DNA of 64,000 bases from Saccopteryx bilineata (GCF_036850765.1 NC_089491.1:130688266-130752265), one strand, 5' to 3'. Positions 48,844 to 60,899 are shown, numbered from the stretch's first letter. Translations and numbers: made by a program. The notes: generated by a model from the sequence alone, not told the origin.

Positions 48844-49060
48844 GTAAGTGTACAGGTCTAGTTATTGTTATTAAAATATTACAAAATTCATAGTACTTAC
48901 TCACCTAGAAGGAATTTAAAATAAGTCTGTGAAGTCCAAAAGTAATACATCAAAATAGAAAGAAAAGACGTTAGACTTGCTTTTGGCAGGGACTGAGACA
49001 GGTGAGCATGAAAGGAACAAACCAAAAAATTTCCTTTTTTTCCCAACTGGCAATTTTTTT

Positions 49061-49411
49061 TATTTATTTATTTTTTTTTTTTTTGTATTTTTCTGAAGCT
49101 GGAAACAGGGAGGCAGTCAGCACACCCACCAGGGGGCGATGCTCTGCCCATCCGGGGTGTTGCTCTGTCGCGACCAGAGCCACTCTAGCGCCTGGGGCAG
49201 AGGCCAAGAAGCCATCCCCAGCGCCCGGGCCATCTTTTGCTCCAATGGAGCCTCGGCTGCGGGAGGGGAAGAGAGAGACAGAGAGGAAGGAGAGGGGGAG
49301 GGGTGGAGAAGCAGATGGGCGCCTCTCCTGTGTGCCCTGGCCCGGAATCGAACCCGGGACTTCCACACACACCAGGCCGACGCTCTACCACTGAGCCAAC
49401 CAGCCAGGGCC
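49061..49411 (-). repeat. Family A SINE
   Basis: Antisense. TATTTTTCTGAAGCTGG tail complement, B-box complement GGAATCGAACCCGGG intact, head complement AGCCAGGGCC. Confidence 0.95.
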
Positions 49412-49757
49412 AATTAATTTTTTAAATAAAGGCCAAATTCTATTTCTTGTGATACCTTTTATGATAAAAAAAAAAATGGAACAAACCTTAACAATAAGAT
49501 TAAACAATGTAGCCAAAGTACTTGTAAACTTTATGAGAAATAGCATTTTAATACCCATTTCACCAAACATAGCTCCTGCAGTTAAAAAATAGATTTAGAC
49601 AAAATTTCTTTAAAATTCCTTATAAGTAAAATTTGATCCACAAAATGTTACCACTATATTAAGCAAATGACAGACATATTTTATAGTCCTTTCATAAGCA
49701 AATGATGGTGAGTTTTCCAATCAATGCAAGTAAAATTCCACATTGTAGTTCTAATTT

Positions 49758-50099
49758 TTTTCGAAGCTGACAACGGGGAGAGACAGTCAGACAGACTCCT
49801 GCATGCACCCGACCGGGATCCACCCAGCATGCCCACTAGGGGGCGATGCTCTGCCCCTCCGGGGCGTCGCTCTGTTGCTACCTGGGGCAGAGGTCAAGGA
49901 GCCATCCCCAGCGCCTGGGCCATCCTTGCTCCAATGGAGCCTTGGCTGCGGGAGGGGAAGAGAGAGACAGAGAGGAAAGAGAGGGGGAGGGGTGGAGAAG
50001 CAGATGGGCGCTTCTCCTGTGTGCCCTGGCCGGGAATCGAACCCGGGACCCCTTGCATGCCAGGCCGACGCTCTACCACTGAGCCAACCAGCCAGGGCC
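49758..50099 (-). repeat. Family A SINE
   Basis: Antisense. TSD TGTAGTTCTAATTT at 49744-49757 and 50100-50113, still close to perfect. Lacks part of the CGACCAGAGCCACTC block. Confidence 0.95.
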
Positions 50100-51506
50100 T
50101 GTAGTTCTAATTTAAGGTGAATGTTTCTGAGTCATTTCTTCCAGGTAGGAAGCTTGGACTGGTTTGAGCCCAAGTTGGTTTTATGTAAATGAATTAAATG
50201 AGTAAGTACATGATTTAGTTGGCCGGATTGTGCCTCTTATGCTATGATAAAACTTTTCTCTAAGAAATTCAAGATTATTTTACTTTGTATAGTGGGTCTA
50301 ATGCTAACAATAGCAGTTGTTCTGAAGAGCTACTCCTAGGAGAAGGTAGTCCATTCTGAAGGGAAAACTGGCTTTGTATTCCATCTTTAGGACATAATAA
50401 AGGCATGATTTCCCATTTATAAAACTATAGAATTCAGAGCCTCTGTGCTCCACAGGTTGTTCCTACAGTGCCCAGCAGCGGAGCTCATCAGTTTCTCATC
50501 CTCTTTTTATCAATCTTTCCTCCCACTGAGTGCATAGAACTGGAAAACTTCAATTCACTGTGACTCATTACATAAAAAAGGCCCTTTACTTTCCTGTTTT
50601 TTACTGTGACATTTCCATTCTACGAAAAAAGGGTTTTCCTTGTAGTGAGTCTAAATTATTTTATATAGCCCCATAAATAAGCCACACCTTTATAAAATAG
50701 TTATGAATAGTTCATTTCCAATTAGTTAGACTAACATAGTACATGTTGACTTTAGCTACTAGTTCTAGTACAAGATTGGAAGGCAAGATTTTGGAAGCTG
50801 AAATGAATGGCTAAAATACATACCAGTTACTGGTTACGTAAGTGTTACTCCCCATTCTTTTCTCTCTTCGCCATATATAATAAAAGCATTTTCTCGCTGG
50901 ACATGATCTATAGTTAGTTTAGCATTGATTCTATTTTTCCTGATCATTTTCCCCAACTCCACGCCCCCCCCCACAAAGAAACAAATCTAGCTTAAAAAAA
51001 TTCAGATTCATATGAACAAAACCAGTTAAAAATCAAAGCTTTTTAAGGAAGCAATAAACTTGTACACTTAGGTCAGCTGCAAGAAAAATAGAATAAATTG
51101 AGAAAAGAATTCCACTTATAAATAATCTTGATACTCAATCAGGATACTAAGTACAGACTTGGGACAAAGGGAAACAGTCAACTCTTTACCTTTATCCTTC
51201 ATGAAAACGATGGGCAGGATCAGTCTATTGCTTCCCTCTCCTGACTTACATCTCCAGATAAAGGACCTGTCTGTATTTCACTTTGTAATCCCTGACAACA
51301 GCATTAACAACAATGATCCATATCAACGGACACTGGATAACTCTTTCAACGAGCAGAACTGAAGTGGTTACAAGCCTGGGAGGCCTGGCAGATTGTTACA
51401 TGTGTTTCATAAAGGCTGCATTTTAGTCGTGGATATTAGTGTTTTCAGTGTTGGCACCACAAAACATCTGAAATCACTCAGATAAGTGTTTCTTGTTTCT
51501 TCTCAG

Positions 51507-51749
51507 GTTACAGTCCCTGGACATGATCCACACCTCACAAAGGTGATTATTCCAAAAAAATCCCAGGACTTCAGTGCTGTTAAAAAGGATATTTTATTTC
51601 CACTCAGAGGGCAATTGGATTCTATCCCAGTATCAAATCCTCCATGTCCTATGATTCCTCTATACAGTAATTTGCCAAGCCACTCAGCTGCAACAAAGCC
51701 TAGTCTGTTCTCATTTTTAGTGACTCTTTTTCATATATTGTTCAAATAA
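51507..51749 (+). CDS. CPM: Carboxypeptidase M last coding exon (residues 364-443) with GPI-anchor signal
   Basis: The terminal coding exon starts after the acceptor TTTCTTCTCAG and ends at TAA (51747-51749). It finishes the transthyretin-like domain ([16 protein letters not shown]), then gives a linker with C410 and the C-terminal signal: S423-A-A, a short spacer and a hydrophobic tail ([13 protein letters not shown]) ending in K443. This tail is typical of proteins given a GPI anchor; S423 matches the human attachment serine. The total length from residue 55 is 389 residues, exactly as in human. Residue 384 is Asp, so the human N-F-S sequon there, as I remember it, is absent. The stop codon overlaps an AATAAA hexamer. 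Confidence 0.97.
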   Translation, partial: VTVPGHDPHLTKVIIPKKSQDFSAVKKDILFPLRGQLDSIPVSNPPCPMIPLYSNLPSHSAATKPSLFSFLVTLFHILFK

Positions 51750-52479
51750 AGCAAAATGTGAAACTCAACCTCATCACCACCTGGAATCAGGGATTACTTA
51801 TGCCAGGTTACTGCAAATCTGACTCCCTCTGCGGGACAACTGGACAAACTCCACCATCCTTCCCTTAGAAGATAAATCCTGCAACAAGCAATGTGGTGAT
51901 AACAAAAGGAATGATTTAGTCTTTGTGAAGAATGGAAGACAACCATCTATCAAGTACTGCCCCCTTACACTTAATTTTAAAGTAGTCTTTAGAAATGTGT
52001 AAAAAGTTAAACATGAGAAGCAAAATAGAAGTTCCTACAAGAAAAAAAACAGCTAATTCTGTACACAGAGAGCCAGATGAATATGAGCAATGAACACAAA
52101 CATGTATTGATCACCTGTTACATACAAGACCTTGCTATGAGTGCTATATGTGAAGAGATAATGCCATGAATAATTAGTTCTCAGGGCAGGGAAAAATGAT
52201 GACAGGCCTGGAATAGTTTTCCAAATATTCTAAGGAAATACATGACAAAAATTAGGCAACCGTATCTCAGTGGCCCAAGAAAACATGGGCCTCTTGGGAT
52301 GAAAAGGTGGTGACTACACAGTCCCAAAAACAATGAGTCAATTAAATAAGTGTCCCTACCTTTATGTACATGGATGCAGTCCTCTGTTAAGCTAACAACC
52401 CCTAAATGTATAAGTCTAGCCTCTTGCCTGAGCTTCAGACCCAACATTCAATTGCCCACTGCATATATGTGTGACCTAG

Positions 52480-53215
52480 GGGTACTTCAAACTCATGTCA
52501 GAAATTGAACATATGTACTTTTCTCCCTACAGCTGCTTTTCCTCCTATGTTCTCTGTCTCAATTACTGGTGCCACCAAACTAGAAACCTGGGAGTCATCC
52601 TTGATATTTCCTTCTCCTGCTCCATCCCATATATTCAGCCAATCACAAAAGACTGATGTTGACGATAAATGTTGATTGGGTCTACCCTCCCTCCATGGTT
52701 TCTAACACTGCCAAGTTCCAGCCATCATAGCTCACCTGCACCACTGCAGTAGCTTTACTGGTCTCTTGCTCCCAGCTCTCTCCTCTTCAAATCCATCCTG
52801 CACACAGCACTGAGGAAGGGGGTCTCTAAAACAAAAATCAACAACCTACACACCTAACATCCTGTTTGTGTCCCCTACGTCTGGAATACCATTCTGACCC
52901 ACATTTTCCTTCTCCCTCCTCTTTTAAAACTCAGTTCAGGCATCAATTCCACCAGGAAGCCTTTGCTGACTATCATCCCATTCCTTTCCATTTCACCACC
53001 TCCCTGTCAATCTAGGGGCCCCTCTTCTTGGCTCTCCAAATGAATCAGATTGCTTCTGTTATCGGATTTACAACACTGTATTATAATCTACTTCCATGTG
53101 TGACTTTCTTCTAGTAGAGGGTAAGCTCTTTGAGATCAGGAGCTCTTTAATTTGTTTGAAAAATGCATTTTTATATATTCAGAGAACACACTGGGAACTG
53201 AATAAATGAACAAAG
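52480..53215 (+). mobile_element. L2 relic in the CPM 3' UTR
   Basis: Contains AACTAGAAACCTGGGAGTCA, CATCCTTGATATTTCCTTCT, TTCAGGCATCAATTCCACCA followed by GGAAGCCTTTGCTGAC, and a terminal AATAAATGAA: the L2 coding-end and 3' UTR order. It contributes an AATAAA hexamer to the CPM transcript. Confidence 0.65.
53201..53206 (+). terminator. CPM: Candidate CPM polyadenylation signal AATAAA
   Basis: Canonical hexamer 1.45 kb after the stop codon, at the 3' end of an L2 relic whose consensus ends in a similar CAATAAATG motif. A second hexamer lies 160 bp further on (53363-53368). Use is inferred. Confidence 0.35.
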
Positions 53216-54013
53216 GGTTCCAGCAACCTGCTAGTCCCAATCTCTCCCCAAAACCATAAAGGGCTTTGAGTCATTTTATGAAACTATATAGATCCTCTGC
53301 TTTGGCAATTTCCAGGTCACTGGTAACACTAACAGAAGAGTGTTTTTATATATGTGTCAAGAAATAAATTCAAACATGGTGCTTTTATTGGACTTTGCAT
53401 TTATCTTAAGGTTCATAGTAAAGGTATTATGTTACCTGTTAACACTACAGCCACCTTTTTTTTTTATTGAAAAACAAAACTTTTACCGTCAGTACTCAAT
53501 ATGAAGCAGTTATTCTCCATTATAATGAGAGTTGACCTAACTTAAAACATTAAATGAAAGAATTAAGAAAAAGCATCAAACAGAAAAAATATAGCAACCC
53601 TGGTAAGCAGATCTCTAAGTGCTAAGTATTGGTCATGGAAAATGAGTTACCTTGGCTCTTATTTTAAATCGAAAGTTCTGTGGGATCTGAAAACAAAATT
53701 ATACTGGGTTTGGTACATGGTGAATGCTGGAGAACCATAATGAATAACAGCAACATGGGCATTTAGGAGCTATTTTTGTGCCAAGCTTATTGTACCAGCA
53801 TAAAATCATACATGCTTAATATTAAGTTTTCAATCTTTTAATTCTTTTAAATCAAGTAATAACCTAAATATCTCGATCATTTTTATTTCAATAAGCCATA
53901 ATTTATTATACTTGAAAGAATATATTAATATATTGCAGAAAATGATTTTGGTATATTACATATAAAGATATATAAAATTTGGCTTGATTTACCATCAAGC
54001 CTTAAACAATTAT

Positions 54014-54388
54014 TTTTTTTTTAGCAGGGGTGGGGGTGACAGACAGGGACAGACAGGAAGGGAGAGAAATGAAAAGCATCAACTCATAGTTGTGGCACCT
54101 TAGTTATTCAGTGATTGCTTTCTCATTATGTGCCATGACCGGGGGGCTCCAGCCAAGCCAATGACCCCTTGCTCAAGCCAGCAACCTTGGACGCAAGCCA
54201 GCGGCCTTTGGGCTCAAAGAATCATGTCTATGGTCCCACACTCAAGCCTACGACCCCGAGCTCAAGCTGGTGAGCCTGCACTCAAGCCAGATGAACACGC
54301 ACTCAAGTCAACAACCTCGGGGTTTTGAACCTGGATCCTCCGCATCCCAGTCTGATGCTCTATCCACTGCGCTACCACCTAGTCAAGC
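54014..54388 (-). repeat. Family B SINE (long variant)
   Basis: Antisense with repeated CTCAAGCCAGCAACC-like units. Head complement CTACCACCTAGTCAAGC. Confidence 0.88.
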
Positions 54389-54464
54389 AAGCCATAAAAA
54401 ATTCCTCATTCAGGCATTCTGAGTTCTAACTTTTCCTTTTCCAAGATAGCAATTTTTTTCTTTT

Positions 54465-54541
54465 TTTAATCTTATTTTTTGTTTTTTATTGTCATTTATT
54501 AAATTTATTGGGGTGACATTGGTTAATAAAATTATAAGAGC
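54465..54541 (-). mobile_element. Short antisense L1-like 3' fragment
   Basis: ATTTATTGGGGTGACATTGG followed by TTAATAAAATTATA matches the complement of bat and carnivore L1 3' ends. Very short. Confidence 0.4.
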
Positions 54542-54999
54542 AATTTTTGAAAAAACATGAACCAAAATTTGAACTGGTTCATGAGCCTTAATGTTAAGGA
54601 AATGTTTTTAAAATTAGAAATTTTATGAGAAAACAAAATTCTTTAGAGATCAGCAAAACAATTAAGATAATCTCCAAACCAAATCTATACCCAATTTGAA
54701 TTTACAGTAATTCAGAGCAGGTCTGGGTTACATATTTTCAGCAATGCCTCTGTGCTCCACAGTTGTGGCCAGGATTTAGTAAGTATAGTAGAATCACAGC
54801 TGCACCCTGCCACTAACCTAGCAAAATGTGTCCAAATAGGAGGAGAAACTATGGAATTCCAACTGCAGTCAGACCCCCACATCTCCCTGAATAACACCTT
54901 CCTTACTGTTCCCCACCTTTGTGTGTTGCTCAGGCTCTAAATTCAGGTATAACTCCTTTTATAGAAAAACCAATATGGAACATGTCTTCAAGCATGTGG

Positions 55000-55110
55000 C
55001 AGCTAAAGAATTAGGCAGGAGCCCTGGGCTCAAACTCACCCCACATTCAGTTTCCTTACCTGTAAGATGAAGGCCTCTGCTTGACTGATTCTGTGGCTGT
55101 CAGAGCCACA
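55000..55110 (+). repeat. Possible MIR relic
   Basis: GGAGCCCTGGGCTCAAACTC followed by CAGTTTCCTTACCTGTAAGA fits a short MIR core. Confidence 0.4.
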
Positions 55111-56239
55111 CTGGTGCTGTTTTTGGTGCTTGTCCAAGTGGAGGAAGGGTATTTAACACTCAGGTGGTAGATATTTTGAAGGCAGTGTAACTTATCCAGG
55201 ACCAAATCTTTTGCCTCAGATACAAACAGAATTGGCCTGAAAACTGAAATGAAACATTTAGTTAGCTAGAATCATTTAATTATATTTAAGAAAACTCATG
55301 AAGTAACAGTTTCTGATTACCTACTCAAATTATATAAACATGAATGAACCTAAATGGTGGGAGTATTTTCAAGAAATGTTAAATCCCTGCTGATAAGTAT
55401 CAGTATTAATTTGGGTGTTGACTTTATCACATTCAAATTTGAGCTGTCAGATATACTGGACATTTTGTTCCAGAAGCAAATCTGCATGTTCTACCTTTAG
55501 AAAGCAAAAAAATACGACACTTGATTGTAAATATCTTTTCCTAGGGAATCCAGAAAATTGAGCATAACATCTTGCCTCCTGGCAACAGGTTAAGTTACCT
55601 ACTGAGAAGTTTGATTCTTGTTGTACACAGTGAAAATACAGTTAATGTCTATTTTATGACAAATCCCTTTTAGCTTCCTCGTGACTCAAGATGGGGAGAG
55701 AAGGAGAAAATGGTTAATAAAGAGAAAAGAGAAAATGTTAACACCTAAAACTGAAGTCTGGAGAACGTCTCAAGTCAACGTTCTTGTTATAGGGTCTGTC
55801 ACTAATAAGTAGATGTTGTGCTGTATTGCTTACAAACCATCTTATCGTGCTTTAGTATATGCACTACTCCGCAGCCTTTTATAGAAGTTTCACGATGATT
55901 TTCAAAGTTTTCTCAGTGATTTTCTAATTAAGAACTTTAAGTGCACAAATTAAGACTTTAAAGTTTTATTGGGTATTGGCCACGACTACCTCTAAACTCA
56001 GTAAATCTAGAATGTCTGTTATTCTTAATAAATTAATATTCATGTAAACAATGAATGCTGTTTCCTTCTATTACATTACCTTGAAAACAAATATTTATGC
56101 AAGTGTAACGAAGTCCACATACTAGAGAACTAATTACTACCAAATAAAGACCAAATTTAGTGACCTTTAATGAAGCAATACTGCAATACAATAACTCTTC
56201 ACAGCCCAAACAGTTCTGTCAAAAGTTTATGATATATAC

Positions 56240-56583
56240 CAGTGGTAGTCAACCTGGTCCCTACCGCCCACTAGTGGGCGTTCCAGCTTTCATGGTGGGT
56301 GGTAGCAGAGCAACCAAGGTATAAATAAAAAGATAGATTTAACTATAGTAAGTTATTTTATAAGATTTATTCTGCCAAACAGTGAAAATCCGACATAAAG
56401 TATTTGGTAAGTAATTATTATTATATGCTTTAACTTGCTGTAACTCTGCTTTATAAATATTATAAAGTTACTTCCCTACTTTATAAATCACCATTACTGT
56501 GGAACTGGTGGGCGGTTAGAAAATTTTACTACTAACAGAGATACAAAAGTGGGTGGTAGGTATAAAAAGGATGACTACCCCTG
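56240..56583. mobile_element. Nonautonomous hAT element (second family), 344 bp, with 8-bp TSD
   Basis: Left end CAGTGGTAGTCAACCTGGTC; the right end is the complement of CAGGGGTAGTCATCCTTTTT. The subterminal CTACCGCCCAC block recurs inverted as GTGGGTGGTAGG. TSD ATATATAC at 56232-56239 and 56584-56591. Confidence 0.88.
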
Positions 56584-57432
56584 ATATATACTCATCCTAG
56601 TCTGTTACATTCCAAGTTAATTTGTACCATGGGTAGATAATGAAAAGTGTGCCTTCTGAGAAATACACACACACTTTGAAAAATTTAGAATGTAGTTAAA
56701 AGGTCTAAATCATGCAAGAAAGAAATGGGATTTCCCAAGGGTACTTCAACATGGAGCTATTTTCTTAAGTAATTTAGCCTACTGCCTTCCCCTTAAACTT
56801 AACTTCTTAGACTTATAAACACATTTTGAGAAATGCTGCTAGAGGGAGAAGTCTTTAGTACTAATCGCTAAATAAACAAATATCCAGATAATAGTGTTTT
56901 TAAAACACAGAGCATACTATTTGCTTCCTACAGGAATTAGAAAACAAGCCCTTACCATTCGTCACTGCAACCCATTATCAAATTTGTAGTCACAGAGAAA
57001 CTAGGCTCAACTTTATGTCTGCCCTCTGAAACATACTAAAAAAGTTAAGATTAAATGAGACACGACCAAGTAGAAAACAGCTAATTTACAGGTATCAATT
57101 TCTAAAAGTGGTAACTATCTCAATTTAGAAAATAAATTGGGATCAGTTTTTCTATTTCTAAAAGAGAATTCATTTGCAGAAATTTCCTGGTATATTTTAG
57201 CTAGACTACAATATCTAAATTTGCAACTCAGAGAGTTCAGTACACACTATACAACCTGCTCGCAAAGCAATGTACAATTTTCAAATCAACTAAAATTTAA
57301 AATATTAACCATAAAAGAAAAGATAAAAGAAAATGAAGTATAAACAAGTAATTAGTCCATGTTTTGAAAATTTTTATCTACTAGTTTTATAATGAAAAGC
57401 AACTAATACAAAGAGTGGAAACCCAAATTTTA

Positions 57433-57837
57433 ATTTTTTAATTTTTATTTTTTTGTATTTTTCTGAAGCTGGAAATAGGGAGAGACAGTCCGACAGACTC
57501 CCGCATGCGCCCGACCGGGATCCACCCGGCACGCCCACCAGGGGGCGACGCTCTGCCCACAGGGGGCGATGCTCTGCCCCTCGGGGCGTCGCTCTGTCAA
57601 GACCAGAGCCACTCTAGCGCCTGGGGCAGAGGCCAAGGAGCCATCTCCAGCGCCCGGGCCATCTTCACTCCAATGGATCCTTGGCTGCGGGAGGGGAAAA
57701 GAGAGACAGAGAGGAAGGAGAGGGAGAGGGGTGGAGAAGCAGATGGGCGCTTCTCCTGTGTGCCCTGGCCAGGAATCAAACCCGGGACTTCTGTACGCCA
57801 GGCCAACTCTCTACCACTGAGCAAACCGGCCAGGGCC
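57433..57837 (-). repeat. Family A SINE
   Basis: Antisense and close to consensus, with two GGGGGCGA(C/T)GCTCTGCCC units. Perfect 16-bp TSD GGAAACCCAAATTTTA at 57417-57432 and 57839-57854. Confidence 0.96.
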
Positions 57838-58300
57838 TGGAAACCCAAATTTTAGAAGCACCAGCTTAGACAATAGCTACACCTTCTTCCATATTCACTG
57901 AAGCTTTCCAGACTTTATACTAGTGATTAACTTAGGTCAACATTAATAAATTTTCTAATTAATCAAAGATCTTTCAACACTAAAGCATAGTATTTTTATG
58001 CATAGCGTCTCGTGAAGCTCTGAAGGATAGTGTATTTCAAGACTGAAACATGAATCTAGCTTTAACTGAGAATAGAACTCTCATTTCTTTGCTCTCCAGC
58101 CCAGCACGCTCTCTTGTGGGAGTATTCTGTCCATAGTTAAGTCTTCCTACTTAGGGAATGACTTCAGAGAACCCAATGTGCTGCTTCCACCTTGTGGTTT
58201 AATAAGTGAATAACTAAAAAGAGTTGGTCTTCACATGTCTCTCTAAAAAATTAGTGTGATAAAAGGTGAAAAAGTATTTAATACAGAAGGATTTTGTTTT

Positions 58301-58620
58301 TTCAGAGACAGAGCTAGAGTCAGAGAGAGAGAGAGAGAGGGACAGAGAGACCAGAACACAGAGAGATGAGAAGCATCAATCATCAGTTTTTTGTTGTGGC
58401 AGTTAGTTGTTCATTGATTGATTTCTCATATGTGCCCTAACTGGGGGGCTACAGCAGACCGAGTGACCCCTTGCTCGAGCCAGCAACCTTGGGCTCAAGC
58501 TGGTGAGCCTTGGTCAAACCAGATGAGCCCACGCTCAAGCTGGCAACCTTGGGGACTCGAACCTGGGTTCTTGGCATCCCAGTCCGATGCTCTATCTACT
58601 GCACCACCGCCTGGTCAGGC
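58301..58620 (-). repeat. Family B SINE
   Basis: Antisense. TSD AGAAGGATTTT/AGAAGGATGTT. Head complement CCACCGCCTGGTCAGGC. Confidence 0.93.
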
Positions 58621-58764
58621 CAGAAGGATGTTTTAAGAAAAGCTTTTCCAATTGTTACAACTCTTGACACCATATCAAGTTTTAAAGATCACTGTTTCCT
58701 TATTTTCAGGATTTTTAAAAACTTCCTGTTTTCCTGGTGTAAACTAGGGATAGCTGCATAGTTG

Positions 58765-59130
58765 CTTTCCTTGCTACTGAATACCTACTGTGCACACAAT
58801 GCATCATACCAAGCTCCTGGCGGAGGGTGGCAGAAAGGATGTTATAGTCACCTGCTGTAGAAGAGTAGAAAGCAACAGGTCAGTGAATGTGAGGAGTATT
58901 GAGTTAAGACAATGCAGGGGGGAAAGAAGGGTTAATTCAAGTTCTCAGCCAAGCTCTGGAAGTTGTGGTCATGCATGGATGCAATGAAATTAAACAACTG
59001 CAATTTATTAGTTCTTACTACCTGCCAGACACCGTCCTAGGCTCCATTATACATTTATTGTCTCTGATTCTAAGAGCACTTAGCAAGTACCAGATCTAAT
59101 GTTGGAATTTAGTCCTTCCCACTCCACAGG
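58765..59130 (+). mobile_element. L2/MIR-like ancient relic
   Basis: ACTGAATACCTACTGTGC and TACTACCTGCCAGACACCGT are diverged versions of the block shared by L2 and MIR elements. Family and limits are uncertain. Confidence 0.35.
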
Positions 59131-59199
59131 ATGAAAATTAAGTCTGGGGAGAGTCAGGATGCAAATGAAGTTTGTTGCACTAAAAAAGGTTGAGAGAAT

Positions 59200-59202
<3 letters not shown>

Positions 59203-59231
<29 letters not shown>
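59203..59231. repeat. A-run, 29 bp
   Basis: Pure A homopolymer with no SINE body next to it, so its origin is unclear; it could be an expanded microsatellite. Confidence 0.9.
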
Positions 59232-59232
<1 letters not shown>

Positions 59233-59594
59233 CATGTTTCAAAGAGCTCTAGAAGTCTAAAATGATCAGGTCAGGCATAACATTTGAGATAATACTCAAC
59301 AAACAATAAAATTAAAGTTTTTTCCATAAACGAACCAAAAACTGGGAGAGACCAAAGGCAGTGAAGTCATTGTAGGCAGATGTTACTGTGTTCTTGGAAG
59401 GTCTAATACAGAGCATGACCTGGGTCACAGTATGAATCAAAACCACACGAAAGTACTAAAATTTAACCCAACTGAACAATTAGGGCTCTTATCCAAAATA
59501 TTATTCGAGCAATATTTTTACATATCCAGATGTGTTAATTATGAACACATGGGATCTTCTGCTTGTCACTCCACACTCCTCTTGTTCTACTTTA

Positions 59595-59787
59595 TTTTTT
59601 TAAAGAATTTTAAATTTTATTTACTGATTTTAGAGAGAGCAGGGATAGAGGGTGAGAGAGATGCCAATTTTTGTTCCACTTATTATGCATTCATTGGTTG
59701 GTTCTTGTATGCACCCTGACCCGGGATCTAACTAACAATCTCGGTATATTGGAACAAGTCTTACCAACTGAGCTACCTGGCGAAGGC
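59595..59787 (-). repeat. Family D SINE
   Basis: Complement of Ves-like sequence: TTGTATGCACCCTGACCCGG (B-box region), TTACCAACTGAGCTACCTGG (A-box region). Confidence 0.85.
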
Positions 59788-59879
59788 TCTCTTAATTTTT
59801 ATTTGATCTTGTTTAGAGTCCACTTTACAATTTAACATATTCAACTCTGAGCACTAATGTGCTGGTGCTTTTGGATATC

Positions 59880-60522
59880 TTTTTTTTTTTTTTACAGAGA
59901 TAGTCAGAGAGAGGTACAGATAGGGACAGACAGGAACGGAGAGAGATGAGAGGCATCAATCATTAGTTTTTCGTTGTGACACCTTAGTTGTTCATTGATT
60001 GCTTTCTCATATGTGCCTTGACCATGGGGCTACAGCAGACCGAGTAACCTAGGGGTCGGGAACCTATGGTTCGCAAGCCAGATGTAGCTCTTTTGATGGC
60101 TGAATCTGGCTTGCAGACAAATCTTTAATAAAAAAATAACATTAAAAATATAAAACATTCTCATGTATTACAATCTATTCATTTCCTACCACTCATGTTC
60201 ATGGTTGCAGATGGCTGGAGCCAATCACAGCTGTCCTCTGGGACAATACCAAATTTTTATTGGATAATGTGTAAGGTACATGGGTCGTTGTATGGCTCTC
60301 ACGAAATTACATTTTAAAATATGTGGTGTTCACGGCTCTCTCAGCCAAAAAGGTTCCCGACCCCTGGAGTAACCCCTTGTTGAGTCAGCAACCTTGGGTC
60401 CAAGCTGGTAAGCTTTGCTCAAACCAGATAAGCCCACGCTCAAGCTGGAAACCTCGGGGTCTCAAACCTGGGTCCTCTGCATCCAAGTCCGATGCGCTAT
60501 CCATTGCGCAACCTGGTCAGGC
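59880..60522 (-). repeat. Family B SINE split by a hAT element
   Basis: Antisense tail and body at 59880-60049, then the hAT at 60050-60366 and its TSD. The rest of the SINE is at 60375-60522, ending AACCTGGTCAGGC. Confidence 0.93.
60050..60366. mobile_element. Nonautonomous hAT element, 317 bp, nested in a SINE, with 8-bp TSD
   Basis: Same family as 32354-32672, with the first base C changed to T on the left. It ends GGTTCCCGACCCCTG. TSD GAGTAACC at 60042-60049 and 60367-60374. It interrupts an antisense family B SINE, so it moved after that SINE landed. Confidence 0.88.
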
Positions 60523-60526
60523 TGGA

Positions 60527-60899
60527 TTTTTTTTTTTTTTTTTTTGCATTTTTCCGAAGCTGGAAATAGGGAGGCAGTCAGACTCCCATATGCGCCCGAC
60601 CAGGATCCACCTGGCATGCCCACCAGGGGGCGATGCTCTGCCCCTCTGAGGCGTTGCTCTGTTGCATCCAGAGCCATCCTAGCGCCTGAGGCAGAGGCCA
60701 CAGAGCCATCCTCAGCGTCCGGGCCATCTTTGCTCCAATGGAGCCTCAGCTGCGGGAGGGGAAGAGAGAGACAGAGAGGAAGGAGAGGGGGAGGGGTGGA
60801 GCAGATGGGCACTTCTCCTGTGCGCCCTGGCCGGGAATCAAACCCGGGACTCCTGCACGCCATGCCAACATTCTACCACTGAGCCAACTGGCCAGGGCC
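60527..60899 (-). repeat. Family A SINE
   Basis: Antisense, directly abutting the family B copy. TGGAT precedes it and TTGGATAT follows it, pointing to insertion into the target duplication of the family B copy. Confidence 0.93.

Larger units (their letters stand above)
48844..51506 (+). other. CPM: CPM last intron (2.7 kb), phase 0
   Basis: GT-AG intron containing two family A SINEs in the same antisense orientation (49061-49411 and 49758-50099). The region 50114-51506 has no repeat that I recognise. Confidence 0.92.
51750..53368 (+). other. CPM: CPM proximal 3' UTR (extent inferred)
   Basis: Sequence directly after the stop codon and therefore part of the transcript if it is not cleaved at the hexamer overlapping the stop. 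AATAAA hexamers stand at 51745-51750, 53201-53206 and 53363-53368. An L2 relic occupies about 52480-53215. Which hexamer is used cannot be told from the sequence, and a longer UTR into the downstream region is possible. Confidence 0.6.
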
